Source of the DNA: CAVYXZ01 sp963772595
GTDB lineage: Bacteria; Chloroflexota; Anaerolineae; Aggregatilineales; Phototrophicaceae
Direction: 5' to 3'
Assembly (NCBI GenBank): GCA_963772595.1
Contig: CAVYXZ010000009.1
Span: 186,001-250,000, forward strand
Length of the DNA stretch: 64,000 nt
The notes beneath the pieces are model-generated. The model was not told the DNA's origin and made no database searches. It saw only the letters and a list, made by a program, of their open reading frames with translations. Positions 22,359-32,011 of the stretch are shown one piece after another (position 1 is the stretch's first letter; each line of letters begins with the position of its first letter). A program made the translations under genes and the position numbers.

Positions 22359-24632
22359 TTAAGTCAGCCCACCGTTGTCTTGCAGACCCGCCGGGTCGAG
22401 CTGTGGGTCCTGCCCCACAACATTGCCGTTGGCGCTGGTCAGGTTGCACGAAGCATCGGCGGCTTCGATCAGGCTGTAATACGCCGTAACCGTACCTCCG
22501 TTGAGATAGCAATCGCTACCGCTGGGACTGTTGGCAAGAATGGTGTTGTTCAGCGTCAGGCTGCCTGCATCATTGTAGAGACCGCCACCGCTGCCACCAC
22601 CGATAACCGCATTGCCACTGATGGTGCTGTTGGTCACGGTCAGAACGCCATGATTCCAGAGACCGCCACCGCGGAAGGCCGAGTTGTCGACCACGGTGCT
22701 GTTGACCAGGTTCAGGGTGCCTGTGCCACTGTTGAACAGAGCGCCACCCGCACCGTCCCCATAGTTGTTCGTGAAGGTACTGTTAATCACGGTCAGCGTG
22801 CTGTCCATGAAACCGCCGTTGAGAATCGCGCCACCGCTGGCTAGGCCGTACGCGAAATTGCCATCGAAAGTGCTGTCGGACACCGTAGCGCTGCCTTCGG
22901 CCACGACGATGCCGCCGCCCAGACCGTTAGCCGTGTTGCTGGTGAAGATGCTGTGGGTCACAGTTAGCGTGCCGCTGCTGTTGATGCCGCCACCGCTGCC
23001 GCTGTCAATCGCCGAATTGCCGCTGAAGGTGCTGTCGGTCACGGACAGCGTACCGCCGGGGCTAGACATAATACCGCCGCCAAAGTTCGCGCTGTTCCCG
23101 GTGATGGTGCTGCTGTTGATGGTCAATGTACCTGCCTGGTTGAAGAGCGCGCCGCCGTTCTGGTCAGTATTGGTGTGGTTGCCCTGGAAGACCGCGTTGT
23201 TCACAGTCGTGATGCCGTAGTTATACAGACCACCGCCGCCATTCAGATCAGGTGAGTACCCGTCGGCAATCGTGACTGCGTTCAGCGTGAAATTCACGCC
23301 ACCGAACACCCGCAGCACGCGCACCGTATCGTTACCACTGATCGTGAGCGATGACGCGCCTGGCCCATCCAGGGTGAGATCGTCGCTGATGTCGGGCAGC
23401 GCTGAACCGAGCGTGATGGTCGCCGGATAGCTCAGATTGAACTCAATCGTATTGGCTCCCGGCAGGATGTTGGCCGCTGTGATGGCTTCTCGCAGCGAGC
23501 AGTCCGCGTCGCAAACTCCGTCATAGGTATCCGCGCTCGTCGTGACCGTGAGCGTCAGGCCCGATGGCGTCTCCTGTTCGACCGCGCCGATGTCGCAGTT
23601 GGCGACCAGATCGCCGTCGCCGTCAATGGGCCGTGTGACCCCGCGCTGATCTTCTGTCACAGATGCAGCCGCAACCGTTGTGCAATCGGTGACTGCATCA
23701 ATGGCAGGGCTTCCGGCCAGAAGTGCGTGAGTTGCTGTAGTTCCGGGCGCGTTCAACTGCAATGATCCCAGCAGAGGATCGGTATTCAAAAGGCTGAAGC
23801 CCGTGCAGGTGGCATCGCTGCTCAGGTTCACCCCTGATGCGACAATGCTGCCAGGCCCGGCACAGTTGTCCCCAGTCGTACCTTTGTCGACGATGCTGTT
23901 CTTGATGTTGAGCGTGCCCGCCGCCGTATTCAGAATACCGCCACCCGTCCCGCCAGCGCTGTTGTCGGCCAGTGTGCTGTTATTCAGGGTCAGTTGGAAG
24001 TTGTTGTAAATGCCGCCGCCATCGTTGATCGAGCTATTGCCAGAGAACGTGCTGTTGAGCACCGTTACAAAGCCCAGGTTGTAGATGCCGCCCCCGTGAT
24101 TGTCAGAGGTATTGCCACTCAGTGTCGTCTGATTGAGGGTCAATTCTGCACCAACAGCATTCGTAATACTGTTGGTGATACCACCTCCGAAAAGTGTCGC
24201 GGTGTTCTGTGACAACATACTCCGGTTGACGGTTATCACGCCTCCACAACCGCTCGTGCCCTTGTTATTGAACAGACCGCCCCCGGTGCTGCCATCATTA
24301 CTTGTCAGGGTGCTGTCCGTAATCAGGGCGGTACCCGTGTTATAAATTCCCCTCCAGGTCCACTGGAGATGTTGTCGACCAGGGTGCTGTTGGCTCAGAC
24401 GCAATGTTGCAGTACAGCCAGAACTCGTGATAGCGGCACCGCCTCCCGATGCCATATTCGCCGAAAATCCACTCAGGGTAACGACCGCGCTGCCGCTGCT
24501 CCAGAGTCCACCGCCGCTGATCGCGTTGTTCGCAGTGATGGTACTGTTATTGATTGTGACTGTACCCGCATTGAAGATGGCACCGCCGCTGCCCGACGGC
24601 AAGTTGCCATCGCGGATCGTCACGGCATTCAA
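22359..24632 (-). CDS. Giant secreted protein, parallel beta-helix region (PMP-like repeats, CSLREA motif)
   Basis: 757 residues of right-handed beta-helix, built from repeats of the type GGGIYNxGTLTVxNSTxSGN (for example SGGAIFNAGTVTINNSTI and GGGIYNLGFVTVLNSTFSGN). It holds the end of a first helix domain and a full second one, which opens with CDADCSLREAITAANILPG, the CSLREA entry motif of such domains. The helix domains end with a conserved cap (DQRGVTRPIDGDGDLVANC, DIGAVEQE). These domains are typically extracellular adhesins or carbohydrate-binding scaffolds. The frame connects upstream to 24629-25351 and downstream to 21522-22289 with no gap. Confidence 0.72.
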   Translation of the reverse strand: MNAVTIRDGNLPSGSGGAIFNAGTVTINNSTITANNAISGGGLWSSGSAVVTLSGFSANMASGGGAAITSSGCTATLRLSQQHPGRQHLQWTWRGIYNTGTALITDSTLTSNDGSTGGGLFNNKGTSGCGGVITVNRSMLSQNTATLFGGGITNSITNAVGAELTLNQTTLSGNTSDNHGGGIYNLGFVTVLNSTFSGNSSINDGGGIYNNFQLTLNNSTLADNSAGGTGGGILNTAAGTLNIKNSIVDKGTTGDNCAGPGSIVASGVNLSSDATCTGFSLLNTDPLLGSLQLNAPGTTATHALLAGSPAIDAVTDCTTVAAASVTEDQRGVTRPIDGDGDLVANCDIGAVEQETPSGLTLTVTTSADTYDGVCDADCSLREAITAANILPGANTIEFNLSYPATITLGSALPDISDDLTLDGPGASSLTISGNDTVRVLRVFGGVNFTLNAVTIADGYSPDLNGGGGLYNYGITTVNNAVFQGNHTNTDQNGGALFNQAGTLTINSSTITGNSANFGGGIMSSPGGTLSVTDSTFSGNSAIDSGSGGGINSSGTLTVTHSIFTSNTANGLGGGIVVAEGSATVSDSTFDGNFAYGLASGGAILNGGFMDSTLTVINSTFTNNYGDGAGGALFNSGTGTLNLVNSTVVDNSAFRGGGLWNHGVLTVTNSTISGNAVIGGGSGGGLYNDAGSLTLNNTILANSPSGSDCYLNGGTVTAYYSLIEAADASCNLTSANGNVVGQDPQLDPAGLQDNGGLT

Positions 24633-25351
24633 GGTCGATCGCCGCCGAGGGCGACGTGGAAAAGCCGGAAGTCAAGGCCTGATGTTGTGTCCCGCGCAAT
24701 AGTCGCATCATTACTGTCAATCGTGATGACGCTGTTGATTGAGGGCAAGCCATTGTTGCCATCGCTTGTGTTGTCGATGGCCGTCAAGAGGTAATTGCTG
24801 TTACTTGCCAGCGTAATCGTCTGTGGACCAGGGAAACAGGTCTCGTCGTTCGCGGCGTTAATGGCCGCGATAAGTGCAGCGACATCCCCATCCGGGATCA
24901 CAAACGACACGGTGGGGCAGGCCGATACTGAGACGGTCACAGTCGCGGTGTCGGTCAGACTGCCATCGCTGATAGTGTAATCAAAGCTGTCTTGCCCGGT
25001 GAAACCACTGTTCGGCGTGTAGGTCACGTCAGTGCCATTGTTCACCACACCGCCGCTGCTGCCCTGGGTCACGCTGACGATGCTCAAACCGCTGCCGGTA
25101 TCGTTTGCAAGTACGTCAATGGTCACTGGAGTATCGACCAGTGTATCGGCGGTGTCATCCACCGCATTGACGGTTTCCAGCGTTGCCGTGATAGTCATGT
25201 CGCCCGCATCTTCCAGCGTGGCGCTTGCGATCTCGATGATGTAGGTCGTACCGGCAGTCACCGGCACCGTCACCTGAGCCTGTGTCCCATGGGCGTCATC
25301 GTTACAGCCCACTTCAGTGAGACTGCCGCGGGTCCCGGTCCAAACTGCCAA
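24629..25351 (-). CDS. Giant secreted protein, cadherin-like module and start of first beta-helix
   Basis: Contains the end of a pre-peptidase-like (PPC) beta domain (VTVPVTAGTTYIIEIASATL), a cadherin/Big_9-like Ig domain (PVTIDVLANDTGSGLSIVSV, NGTDVTYTPNSGFTGQDSFD, YTISDGSLTDTATVTV), then the entry of the first beta-helix (VAALIAAINAANDETCFPGP). It is continuous with neighbours through frame changes near 25370 and 24640. Confidence 0.65.
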   Translation of the reverse strand: MAVWTGTRGSLTEVGCNDDAHGTQAQVTVPVTAGTTYIIEIASATLEDAGDMTITATLETVNAVDDTADTLVDTPVTIDVLANDTGSGLSIVSVTQGSSGGVVNNGTDVTYTPNSGFTGQDSFDYTISDGSLTDTATVTVSVSACPTVSFVIPDGDVAALIAAINAANDETCFPGPQTITLASNSNYLLTAIDNTSDGNNGLPSINSVITIDSNDATIARDTTSGLDFRLFHVALGGDRP

Positions 25352-25376
25352 TATGGTATTGAAGTAGGTGGTTGTA

Positions 25377-25988
25377 TCAACCGTGAGGTTGCCATCTTCT
25401 GAGGCGGTCAGTTGGTACCAGCCGGTGTGGAAGCCGCGAGTTCCCAGTACAAGAGATGACGGGATCGTCTACGTCAGTGCCGTAATAGGTGTTGAGGAAT
25501 TGTCCGATGAAAGGCGTACATATGGGCGGCGCATCGTCGATCCCGTTCGACGGGCTGAATGGAGTGCAAGCCCCTGCCAGGTTCAGTGTCACGTCGAAGT
25601 TACCCGTGCCGGTCCCGTTTAAATCTCTGATGAAAAGCGTGTATGGCCCGGTGCTGTCGAGCAGACATACCAGAGAAGTGGCCGTATCCGGCAGTTGGCA
25701 TCGGACGCTGCCATCCGACCGCAGCACATCGGTGTACGCTGCCAAGGTTCCTGAGGTCTCGTCAACATTCAGTTTGATCGTGTTGTCGACAATTCCGTCA
25801 AATGTGTAGCAGGCAGTTGCCGCGGCAGCGTCAATAGCCCCACTGAGGGTGGTGTCGTAGGCAATTGGCGTACAGGTCGTCGGATTGCTGAGCTGCTGTA
25901 AGGCAATTTGGTAGTCTCCGATCCCGGTACCCGCGCTATCGCGCACGTTCAGGGTGTAGGTGTCGGCAGCGGGGAGCGTGCAATCCAA
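25377..25988 (-). CDS. Giant secreted protein, PPC domains
   Basis: Two pre-peptidase C-terminal (PPC)-like beta domains: CTLPAADTYTLNVRDSAGTG, CYTFDGIVDNTIKLNVDETS and LLDSTGPYTLFIRDLNGTGT. PPC domains usually follow secreted peptidase domains. In-frame from about 26000 to 25450, after which the frame changes to the next segment. Confidence 0.62.
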   Translation of the reverse strand: MDCTLPAADTYTLNVRDSAGTGIGDYQIALQQLSNPTTCTPIAYDTTLSGAIDAAAATACYTFDGIVDNTIKLNVDETSGTLAAYTDVLRSDGSVRCQLPDTATSLVCLLDSTGPYTLFIRDLNGTGTGNFDVTLNLAGACTPFSPSNGIDDAPPICTPFIGQFLNTYYGTDVDDPVISCTGNSRLPHRLVPTDRLRRWQPHG

Positions 25989-26005
25989 CTCGCCAACCGA
26001 GCTGT

Positions 26006-27463
26006 CTAAACAAACAAGGGTGGTTTCGCTAAAATGAGCACCTCGTATGCTGGAGACAGAGTTCCACTCATCTCGACCACCCGAACCCGGATGCGATCAC
26101 CCGCCACACCCGCAAACTGGTAGCAATCCTCCTCATTCGCCGCTGCAATCGATCCAGCAACGGGCTGATTGCCGAAAGTAAGCGGCGTGCAGGTTCCGCC
26201 AACAGTGACGGTCACCATCCCGCTCGCCGTTCGCGCGGTCTCGTCCGTCACCGTGTAAGTGAAGCTGTCCTGCCCTATAAAGCCGGTGTTCGGTGTGTAG
26301 GTCACATCGGTGCCGTTGTTAGTCACCGTGCCGCTGCTGCCCTGTGTGATGGTGGACACGCTCAGGTTGCTGTTGTCGCCATCGTCGGGATAGAAGTCGT
26401 TCGCCAGCACGTCAATATTGACGGGCGTGTCTTCGTTGGTAGTAGCCGTATCGTCATTGGCAACGGGATCGTCAGGAACGGCGTTGATCGTCACCATTAC
26501 GGTGGCGAAATCACTGCCGCCATTCCCGTCGCTGATGGTGTAGGTGAACGTATCGCTACCGAAGTAGTCGGCGTTGGGGGTGTAAGTGACGTCCGTACCG
26601 TTGTTGACAACCGCGCCATGCGTCCCCTGCGTAACGTCGGTGATGCTGAGCGGGTCGTCCTCCGCATCGGAGTCGTTCGCCAGCACATCAATCGTGATAG
26701 GCGTATCTTCACCCGTTGCGACCGCATCATCTACGGCATCCGGGGGATTCCCGATTGGCCCGTTGACCGTCACTGTTACGGTTGCGGTGTCACACAAGTC
26801 GTCGCCATCGGTGCTACCGTCGCCATCCTGCCCGGTATCGCAAATCTGATATTCGAAAGTGTCGATCCCGGTGAACCCGGGATACGGTGTATAGGTGACA
26901 GAACCATCGCCGTTATTGACCAGTTGACCGTTATCGGCTTGTTTGAGACCGTTGACACCATCGCCAAGCGTCACGGAGGTGGGGTCGAGGTTGCCATCCG
27001 GGTCAAAGTCAGCGCCACTGCCGTTGTCGTCTGCGACAGTAATCGTGACGGCTACGTTTTCATCGGTCGTGACAGCGTCATCCACCGCAATAGGGGCGTC
27101 GTTGTCCGGCGTTAGCAAGCTGAGAATCAGATTGTAGTCACCGGTGCCGGTGCCATAAACATAGTTATCGCTAACCAGCAGCGTGTAGGTGCCGCCAGTG
27201 TCCAGCGTGCAGTCACGTTGGGTGGCAGCCGACTGTAAACAGCCACTCAATACCGAACCGTCGGCGTGCAACACTTCTGTCAGTGCCACTAAATCGCCAC
27301 TGGTTTCCAGCAGTCGGATACGGATGTGATCACCCGCGCTGCCGGTGAACTGGTAGCAGTCGGTCTGCAAGGCCGCATCGATAGACGCATTCAGCGTGTC
27401 CCCATAGGCCATCGACACACAGCCCGCCGCATCGTTGACCTCCACCGGGTCATTCAGCCGCAA
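26006..27463 (-). CDS. Giant secreted protein, PPC and cadherin-like Ig modules
   Basis: 485 residues. A PPC domain (DCYQFTGSAGDHIRIRLLET, CTLDTGGTYTLLVSDNYV) is followed by three Big_9/cadherin-like domains, each with the pattern AVDDAVxTxEDxPxTIDVLANDSD ... VTYTPNxxFxGxDTFTYTISD. A further PPC start follows (EEDCYQFAGVAGDRIRVRVV). Asp-rich turns suggest Ca2+ binding. It overlaps the end of the M4 peptidase ORF by 10 bases in another frame, and the PPC domain is shared across the junction, so the two are one protein. Confidence 0.72.
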   Translation of the reverse strand: MRLNDPVEVNDAAGCVSMAYGDTLNASIDAALQTDCYQFTGSAGDHIRIRLLETSGDLVALTEVLHADGSVLSGCLQSAATQRDCTLDTGGTYTLLVSDNYVYGTGTGDYNLILSLLTPDNDAPIAVDDAVTTDENVAVTITVADDNGSGADFDPDGNLDPTSVTLGDGVNGLKQADNGQLVNNGDGSVTYTPYPGFTGIDTFEYQICDTGQDGDGSTDGDDLCDTATVTVTVNGPIGNPPDAVDDAVATGEDTPITIDVLANDSDAEDDPLSITDVTQGTHGAVVNNGTDVTYTPNADYFGSDTFTYTISDGNGGSDFATVMVTINAVPDDPVANDDTATTNEDTPVNIDVLANDFYPDDGDNSNLSVSTITQGSSGTVTNNGTDVTYTPNTGFIGQDSFTYTVTDETARTASGMVTVTVGGTCTPLTFGNQPVAGSIAAANEEDCYQFAGVAGDRIRVRVVEMSGTLSPAYEVLILAKPPLFV

Positions 27464-30261
27464 AAGGCTGAACGTGTAGCTGCCTGTTTCGGTCCAGATC
27501 CATCGCTTACCAACACGGTGTAGTCACCGCCGCTGTCCAGCGTGCAGTCCTTCTGCGTGTAGCTGGTCATACATCCTGCCACCGGACTGCCATCGGCGTG
27601 CAGCACCTGCCAGCTCAGTTGTAGAGTACCGGAAGTCACGACCGCCAGCGAACGCACCGTACCTGCGCTGCCAGTGAACTGGTAGCAGTCGGTCTGGAGG
27701 GGAGTGCCGATGCTGCCGCTTACGGTATCGCCCGGGGCCATTGAGACACAACTGGACGAGGTTGTAAAGGACCAGTAGTCAGTACTGCTGCCGTCAGCGT
27801 AGGTGGTGCCGCTCGTATTGACCGCGCGCACCTGCCAGTAATAAGTGGTGTTCGGGGCCAAACCTGTTAAAACGGTGCTGGTCGCCCCACCACTGCTGGT
27901 CCAGGCGCTGCAAGCATCGTCGTCGGTGGTGTCATAGCAGTATTCGTAGTCGGTCGCATCGCTGCTGGCGCTCCAGCTCAGGCCCCAATCGGTGGGCAGC
28001 TCGATTGCACCATCGTTCGGCCCGGATTTGTTGAAATCGCCGGGCGCGTCCAGTGCGCAGGTGTTGATCTGGACGTCATCAAGCCACCATCCCCAGACAT
28101 AAGACCCAATGTCGAGCACCATCCGCCAGCGAAAACGCACGCTTTCCCCGGCCAGGCTCGTAAGGTTGACCCGGCTGGAAATGTAGCCATGACTGGAGCC
28201 GGTAAAGCCATCGACAGTGTCATAATCATTGACTTCAATCAGACTGCTCGCATCGTTCCAGGAACTGCCGTTATCGGTGCTGTACTCCAACGTGGCAAAA
28301 TCATCGCTGGCGAGATCGTAGGCATGGGCAAAGTGGAGATAAGCATCAGCTGGCAGCGAGACGCTGAGGTTCATGGCCGCAAAGGAATCGCTTGTGGTTG
28401 CAGGGTAATCGTCTGCGTAGAGGAAGTGAGTTCCAGAATGGGCGAAGATGCCATAGTAAGCGGTATACGGCCAGTCATACGACCACCGGTTTGTGCCGGT
28501 CGCAGCGCCAAAGGTCCAGTTCTGCGAACCTGCCTCCAGATCATCTAAGAACAGGGTCGTGTCCACATGGGTATCGGCTGGACACAAGGCAGCATCGGTG
28601 TTGAATTCGACCATTGGCTGCTGGTCCATCTCGACGGCATTGGTGGCGTCGAGGACTTCCTGGCAGTCGCCAGCGGTGATCCCATCTGTCCCTACCAGAT
28701 TCAGACAGCCCTGATAAAGAGCATCATGCAAATCGGCATAATCAGCCCCAGAAGTCAGCAGATTGGTCTGGACTTCGTAGTAAATCTTGGCGACTTTGGG
28801 GATGCCCAGCCCCGTGACGGTCTGGCCGTTGAAGGTACCGCCGTCCACCATCAGGGAAGCCGCTTTATTGTTGACGCCGCTGTTGGTATGAACGCCACCG
28901 TTATCGCTGGCGAAAGTATAATAATTGATACTGGTGATGCGATCTGGATCACCAAAGGCGGGAGGATCCGCCATGTTACGAATGGCACCCAGACCATCAA
29001 TGTCTTCGCCCATCAACCAGCGCACACCGGCGCTGTCATCCCCGGCACCATTGGTCAGGTCAACAAACTCTCCCCAGACATCCGACAGCGACTCGTTGAT
29101 CGCCCCGGACTGGTAATAGTAAAACAGGTTCAATTCGCGCTCAGTCACCCCGTGTGTGAGTTCGTGAGCGACCACATCGTCGGCCAGCGGGTAGCCGTGA
29201 GCATCGCCATAGATCATCTGCTGACCGTTCCAACCTGCGTTGGCGTAGTTGACGTCATAATGCACGGTTGAAATTATGGTCATGCCCGCATTGTCGATGC
29301 TGTCACGCCCATGATTGTTGAGATAAAAGTTGTAAGTATCGGCGGCATATTTATGGGCTGCCTGTGCATGAGAGTCACCGGCTGCGCAGGTGGGATCTGT
29401 TTCATCGCAAATAAAGGTGCCCGGCAGGCTTGTGCCGTTGTTGGCGGTGTAAGTTTCTTGACTCAGGGCCGTGTCAATCTGGTTGAAATGCAGGGCGATG
29501 GACCCCCGCTGCGCATCGACCAGGACCAGTTCACGGATCAGGCCCAGATCGACGGTCGTGACGTTCATGCGCCACACCAGGCGGCTCTCGCCGGTCCAGG
29601 GTTCTACCAGCGCCGGATTGTAAATCCAGAGTTCGGGCGTGCTCACCGCCAGGTCATCAACGCTGACCGCGTACCACCTGGCGACTTCATCGACTGCCGT
29701 CTGGCTGGCGGCAGCCGCAGTGACTGCCGGGCTGGTGGACAGCGCGATGTCCGGTAAAATCTCGCCGTTTGCAGAAAGAATGTTGTTGGCGCTGTTCATC
29801 TGGACGATCAGTTCACCGCCAAATACCGGAACGTCGTTATAGACCTGCTGGAATCGCACAAAGCTGCGCTCTCGACCCGCAGCCTGAACGCGCATGGGAG
29901 TCAGTTCGCGGGTCTGGTCTTGCAGACCAAAGAGGGGACCATAAGTTGAGAGGAATCCGCGCGCGGCATCTTCTGGTTGTGCCTGAGCCGTCAGCGTGGA
30001 AGGCTGCTGAATAGCCTGGCTGGACGAGGGCACACCGATAAAACGAACCTTTCCCGTCTGGGCGTGATAGGAAATAGTCACGCCGCTCTGCACTAGCGCA
30101 CTGGTTAAGGCCTGAAGATCGCCCTGCGGGCGCGGCGGCGTAGGTGTCTCCCCCTGTGCGTTAAGAGACGTCGAGGAGAATAAGACTGCCGACGTTGCCA
30201 GAAGCACCAGGAAGCCAATGAGGAAGCGTTGAAAAATGGTGCGAAGCAGGTTCGATTTCAT
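27454..30261 (-). CDS. Secreted M4 (thermolysin-family) metallopeptidase, N-terminal part of a giant multidomain protein
   Basis: 935 residues in frame. A signal peptide (about 1-36) is followed by an FTP-type propeptide (about 85-195, FVRFQQVYNDVPVFGGELIV) and the M4 catalytic domain (about 245-550). The zinc ligands and base are all present: HELTH at about 366-370, the third ligand Glu in AINESLSDVWGEF (about 390), and the catalytic His in GGVHTNSGV (about 457). A MAM/choice-of-anchor-like beta domain (about 560-715), an FN3 domain (about 730-825) and a PPC domain follow. The PPC domain breaks at about 27490 and continues in the next frame. The start is the ATG at 30261 with AAGGA about ten bases upstream. 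The intact catalytic residues argue that the protease is functional. The full unit would be about 4,300 residues (30261 to 17287). Confidence 0.9.
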   Translation of the reverse strand: MKSNLLRTIFQRFLIGFLVLLATSAVLFSSTSLNAQGETPTPPRPQGDLQALTSALVQSGVTISYHAQTGKVRFIGVPSSSQAIQQPSTLTAQAQPEDAARGFLSTYGPLFGLQDQTRELTPMRVQAAGRERSFVRFQQVYNDVPVFGGELIVQMNSANNILSANGEILPDIALSTSPAVTAAAASQTAVDEVARWYAVSVDDLAVSTPELWIYNPALVEPWTGESRLVWRMNVTTVDLGLIRELVLVDAQRGSIALHFNQIDTALSQETYTANNGTSLPGTFICDETDPTCAAGDSHAQAAHKYAADTYNFYLNNHGRDSIDNAGMTIISTVHYDVNYANAGWNGQQMIYGDAHGYPLADDVVAHELTHGVTERELNLFYYYQSGAINESLSDVWGEFVDLTNGAGDDSAGVRWLMGEDIDGLGAIRNMADPPAFGDPDRITSINYYTFASDNGGVHTNSGVNNKAASLMVDGGTFNGQTVTGLGIPKVAKIYYEVQTNLLTSGADYADLHDALYQGCLNLVGTDGITAGDCQEVLDATNAVEMDQQPMVEFNTDAALCPADTHVDTTLFLDDLEAGSQNWTFGAATGTNRWSYDWPYTAYYGIFAHSGTHFLYADDYPATTSDSFAAMNLSVSLPADAYLHFAHAYDLASDDFATLEYSTDNGSSWNDASSLIEVNDYDTVDGFTGSSHGYISSRVNLTSLAGESVRFRWRMVLDIGSYVWGWWLDDVQINTCALDAPGDFNKSGPNDGAIELPTDWGLSWSASSDATDYEYCYDTTDDDACSAWTSSGGATSTVLTGLAPNTTYYWQVRAVNTSGTTYADGSSTDYWSFTTSSSCVSMAPGDTVSGSIGTPLQTDCYQFTGSAGTVRSLAVVTSGTLQLSWQVLHADGSPVAGCMTSYTQKDCTLDSGGDYTVLVSDGSGPKQAATRSAFCG

Positions 30262-30295
30262 CGTGGAGGCATCCTTACTACAGCAGGCGGAAAAC

Positions 30296-30323
30296 TAAAT
30301 AAACAGAAGATGTACGTCGTCAA
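30296..30323 (-). promoter_or_regulatory. Promoter for the M4 peptidase gene
   Basis: On the minus strand TTGACG (30323-30318) and TATTTA (30301-30296) with a 16-base spacer, placing the start about 30 bases before the ATG at 30261. Confidence 0.5.
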
Positions 30324-30864
30324 CTCAAGATGCGCACGTGGGTCGCGCACGGCCCGGCGCTCTGCGTTTTGATCTGACAGGGAATTGTTCAGGAGTAGAA
30401 CAATGGAGGGAATGCGGTGTCGATTTAAGGTTTGTGGACCTGATACAGGTGTGGAAGATGATGGCGCTTCCGTTGGAACAACCCGTCCTGACCGCAGCAC
30501 CGTCCCCCGGATAGAGCGCGTCAATGAGCCAATAATGGCAGCGATACTTCCTCGCCTGGACACAGTTCCCCCTCCTGATGGATGGATTCCAGATCAAGAC
30601 CCCAGACAGAGGCGCTGCACCATGACTTCTCCCCTAAGAGCCAGGTGTGTTGCGTCCTTTTTCATTGTGCGGAACGCATTCGATACCGACCAGTAACGAA
30701 TGTCCACCTTTGAAGGTTACGATGTTAACTCGTTTCATTACAATTTACTAGTAACCCTGCACAATATCTCTCTGATTTCCTTAATAGTAAACGGAATGCC
30801 AGGCCAGAACTGGGCATTCATGTGCAGGCATTTCGAATTTACAATAGAGCGCTGCCCGCGCCTG
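30324..30864. other. Intergenic region between divergent genes, no gene seen
   Basis: About 540 bases between the promoter of the M4 peptidase gene and the presumed promoter of the aminotransferase gene. The short ORFs in it have no recognisable product and no good ribosome sites. The part from about 30700 is AT-rich and may hold upstream control elements of the aminotransferase-serA operon. No tRNA or repeat was seen. Confidence 0.5.
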
Positions 30865-30873
30865 TGCTATTAT
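30865..30873 (+). promoter_or_regulatory. Extended -10 candidate for the aminotransferase-serA operon
   Basis: TGCTATTAT (TGn plus a TATAAT-like hexamer) lies about 50 bases before the ATG at 30924. No good -35 box is seen, which is tolerated when the TGn extension is present. Confidence 0.35.
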
Positions 30874-30923
30874 TGTGCGATCTATCACAAATCGTCCCTG
30901 CGTTCGTGAGGAGAATCCCCGCT

Positions 30924-32006
30924 ATGAATCAACACAAACGTCTTGTCACCCCTGGTCCCGTCGAAGTCCGCCCGGAAATCCTCCAGGCGCAAACTCAATG
31001 GATGATCGGTCATCGCTCCACCGCCTTTGCCGACTTGTTCGCGCAGATCCAGGACAAGCTCAAGCAGACTTTCCTGACCAAATCGCGCGTGCTCGTCAGC
31101 GGCTCATCCGGCACCGGCCTGTGGGAAGGCGCGTCGCGCTGTTGTATCCGGGACGACGCCAAAGCGCTGCATCTGATTGGCGGGGCCTTCAGCGAACGCT
31201 GGGCCGAAGTCAGCGAGATGAATGGCAAGACAGTGGACCGGCTGCCCGTCGAGTGGGGTCAGGCCCATACGCCGGAGATGGTCGCGGAAGCGCTGGAAAA
31301 AGCTAGCTATGACGCCGTCTGTGTGGTCCACAACGAGACCAGCACGGGCGTTACCAACCCGCTTCAGGCCATCGCCGAAGTGGTCAACCGCTATGACGAT
31401 ACGCTGCTGCTGGTCGATACAGTCAGCGGCTTTCTGGGGACCGAACTGCGCGTGGACGACTGGGGAATCGACGTCGCGCTGACCTCCTCGCAGAAAGCCT
31501 TCGCGCTGCCGCCGGGGCTGGCCTTCGCCGCCGTGAGCGACCGCGCGATTGAACGCGCCAAGTCCGTGAAGAATCGCGGCTATTACTTCGACTTTGTCGA
31601 GATGGACAAGCGTCTGCAAAAGAACAACACTGCCTCCACGCCGCCTGTCAGCCTGCTGTTCGCGGCGGATAAGCAGCTCGACGACATCCTGGCCGAGGGC
31701 CTGGAGAACCGCTGGACACGCCATCAGCACATGCAAAGCCTGACGCAGCAGTGGGCCTTCGACCGCGGCTTCGGCATGTTCGCGCAGGATGGCTACCGCT
31801 CCATCACCGTCAGTGCGGTGGATAACCGCCAGCGCAAGATGGACGTGAACGAGATGGCGAGCTTCATGAGCGGCAAAGGCTTTTCGATGGACAAAGGCTA
31901 CGGCAAGATCAAAGGCGCGACCTTCCGTATCGCACACATGGGGGATATGCAAACAGACATGCTTGAAGAGGTCCTGGCTGGCCTGGACGAATTTCTGGAG
32001 GCTTGA
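30924..32006 (+). CDS. Class V aminotransferase (serine-pyruvate / phosphoserine type)
   Basis: 360 residues, PLP fold type I. It begins NQHKRLVTPGPVEVRPEILQ (the TPGP motif of the alanine-glyoxylate/serine-pyruvate family), then VLVSGSSGTGLWEGASRC, VCVVHNETSTGVTNPLQAIA and LLLVDTVSGFLG. The PLP lysine is in VALTSSQKAFALPPG. The C-terminus has ITVSAVDNRQRKMDVNEMAS and FRIAHMGDMQTD. The ATG at 30924 is chosen because GAGGAG precedes it; the frame is open to 30822 but has no site there. It lies directly upstream of serA. In this pairing the enzyme most likely acts as the phosphoserine aminotransferase (3-phosphohydroxypyruvate to phosphoserine), as proposed for similar pairs in archaea and deep-branching bacteria. 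Confidence 0.87.
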   Translation: MNQHKRLVTPGPVEVRPEILQAQTQWMIGHRSTAFADLFAQIQDKLKQTFLTKSRVLVSGSSGTGLWEGASRCCIRDDAKALHLIGGAFSERWAEVSEMNGKTVDRLPVEWGQAHTPEMVAEALEKASYDAVCVVHNETSTGVTNPLQAIAEVVNRYDDTLLLVDTVSGFLGTELRVDDWGIDVALTSSQKAFALPPGLAFAAVSDRAIERAKSVKNRGYYFDFVEMDKRLQKNNTASTPPVSLLFAADKQLDDILAEGLENRWTRHQHMQSLTQQWAFDRGFGMFAQDGYRSITVSAVDNRQRKMDVNEMASFMSGKGFSMDKGYGKIKGATFRIAHMGDMQTDMLEEVLAGLDEFLEA

Positions 32007-32011
32007 AGCAA

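Noticed and set aside
30262..30923. Coding sequences in the 660-base divergent gap
   Set aside because: The open frames are short, lack ribosome sites and give low-complexity products.
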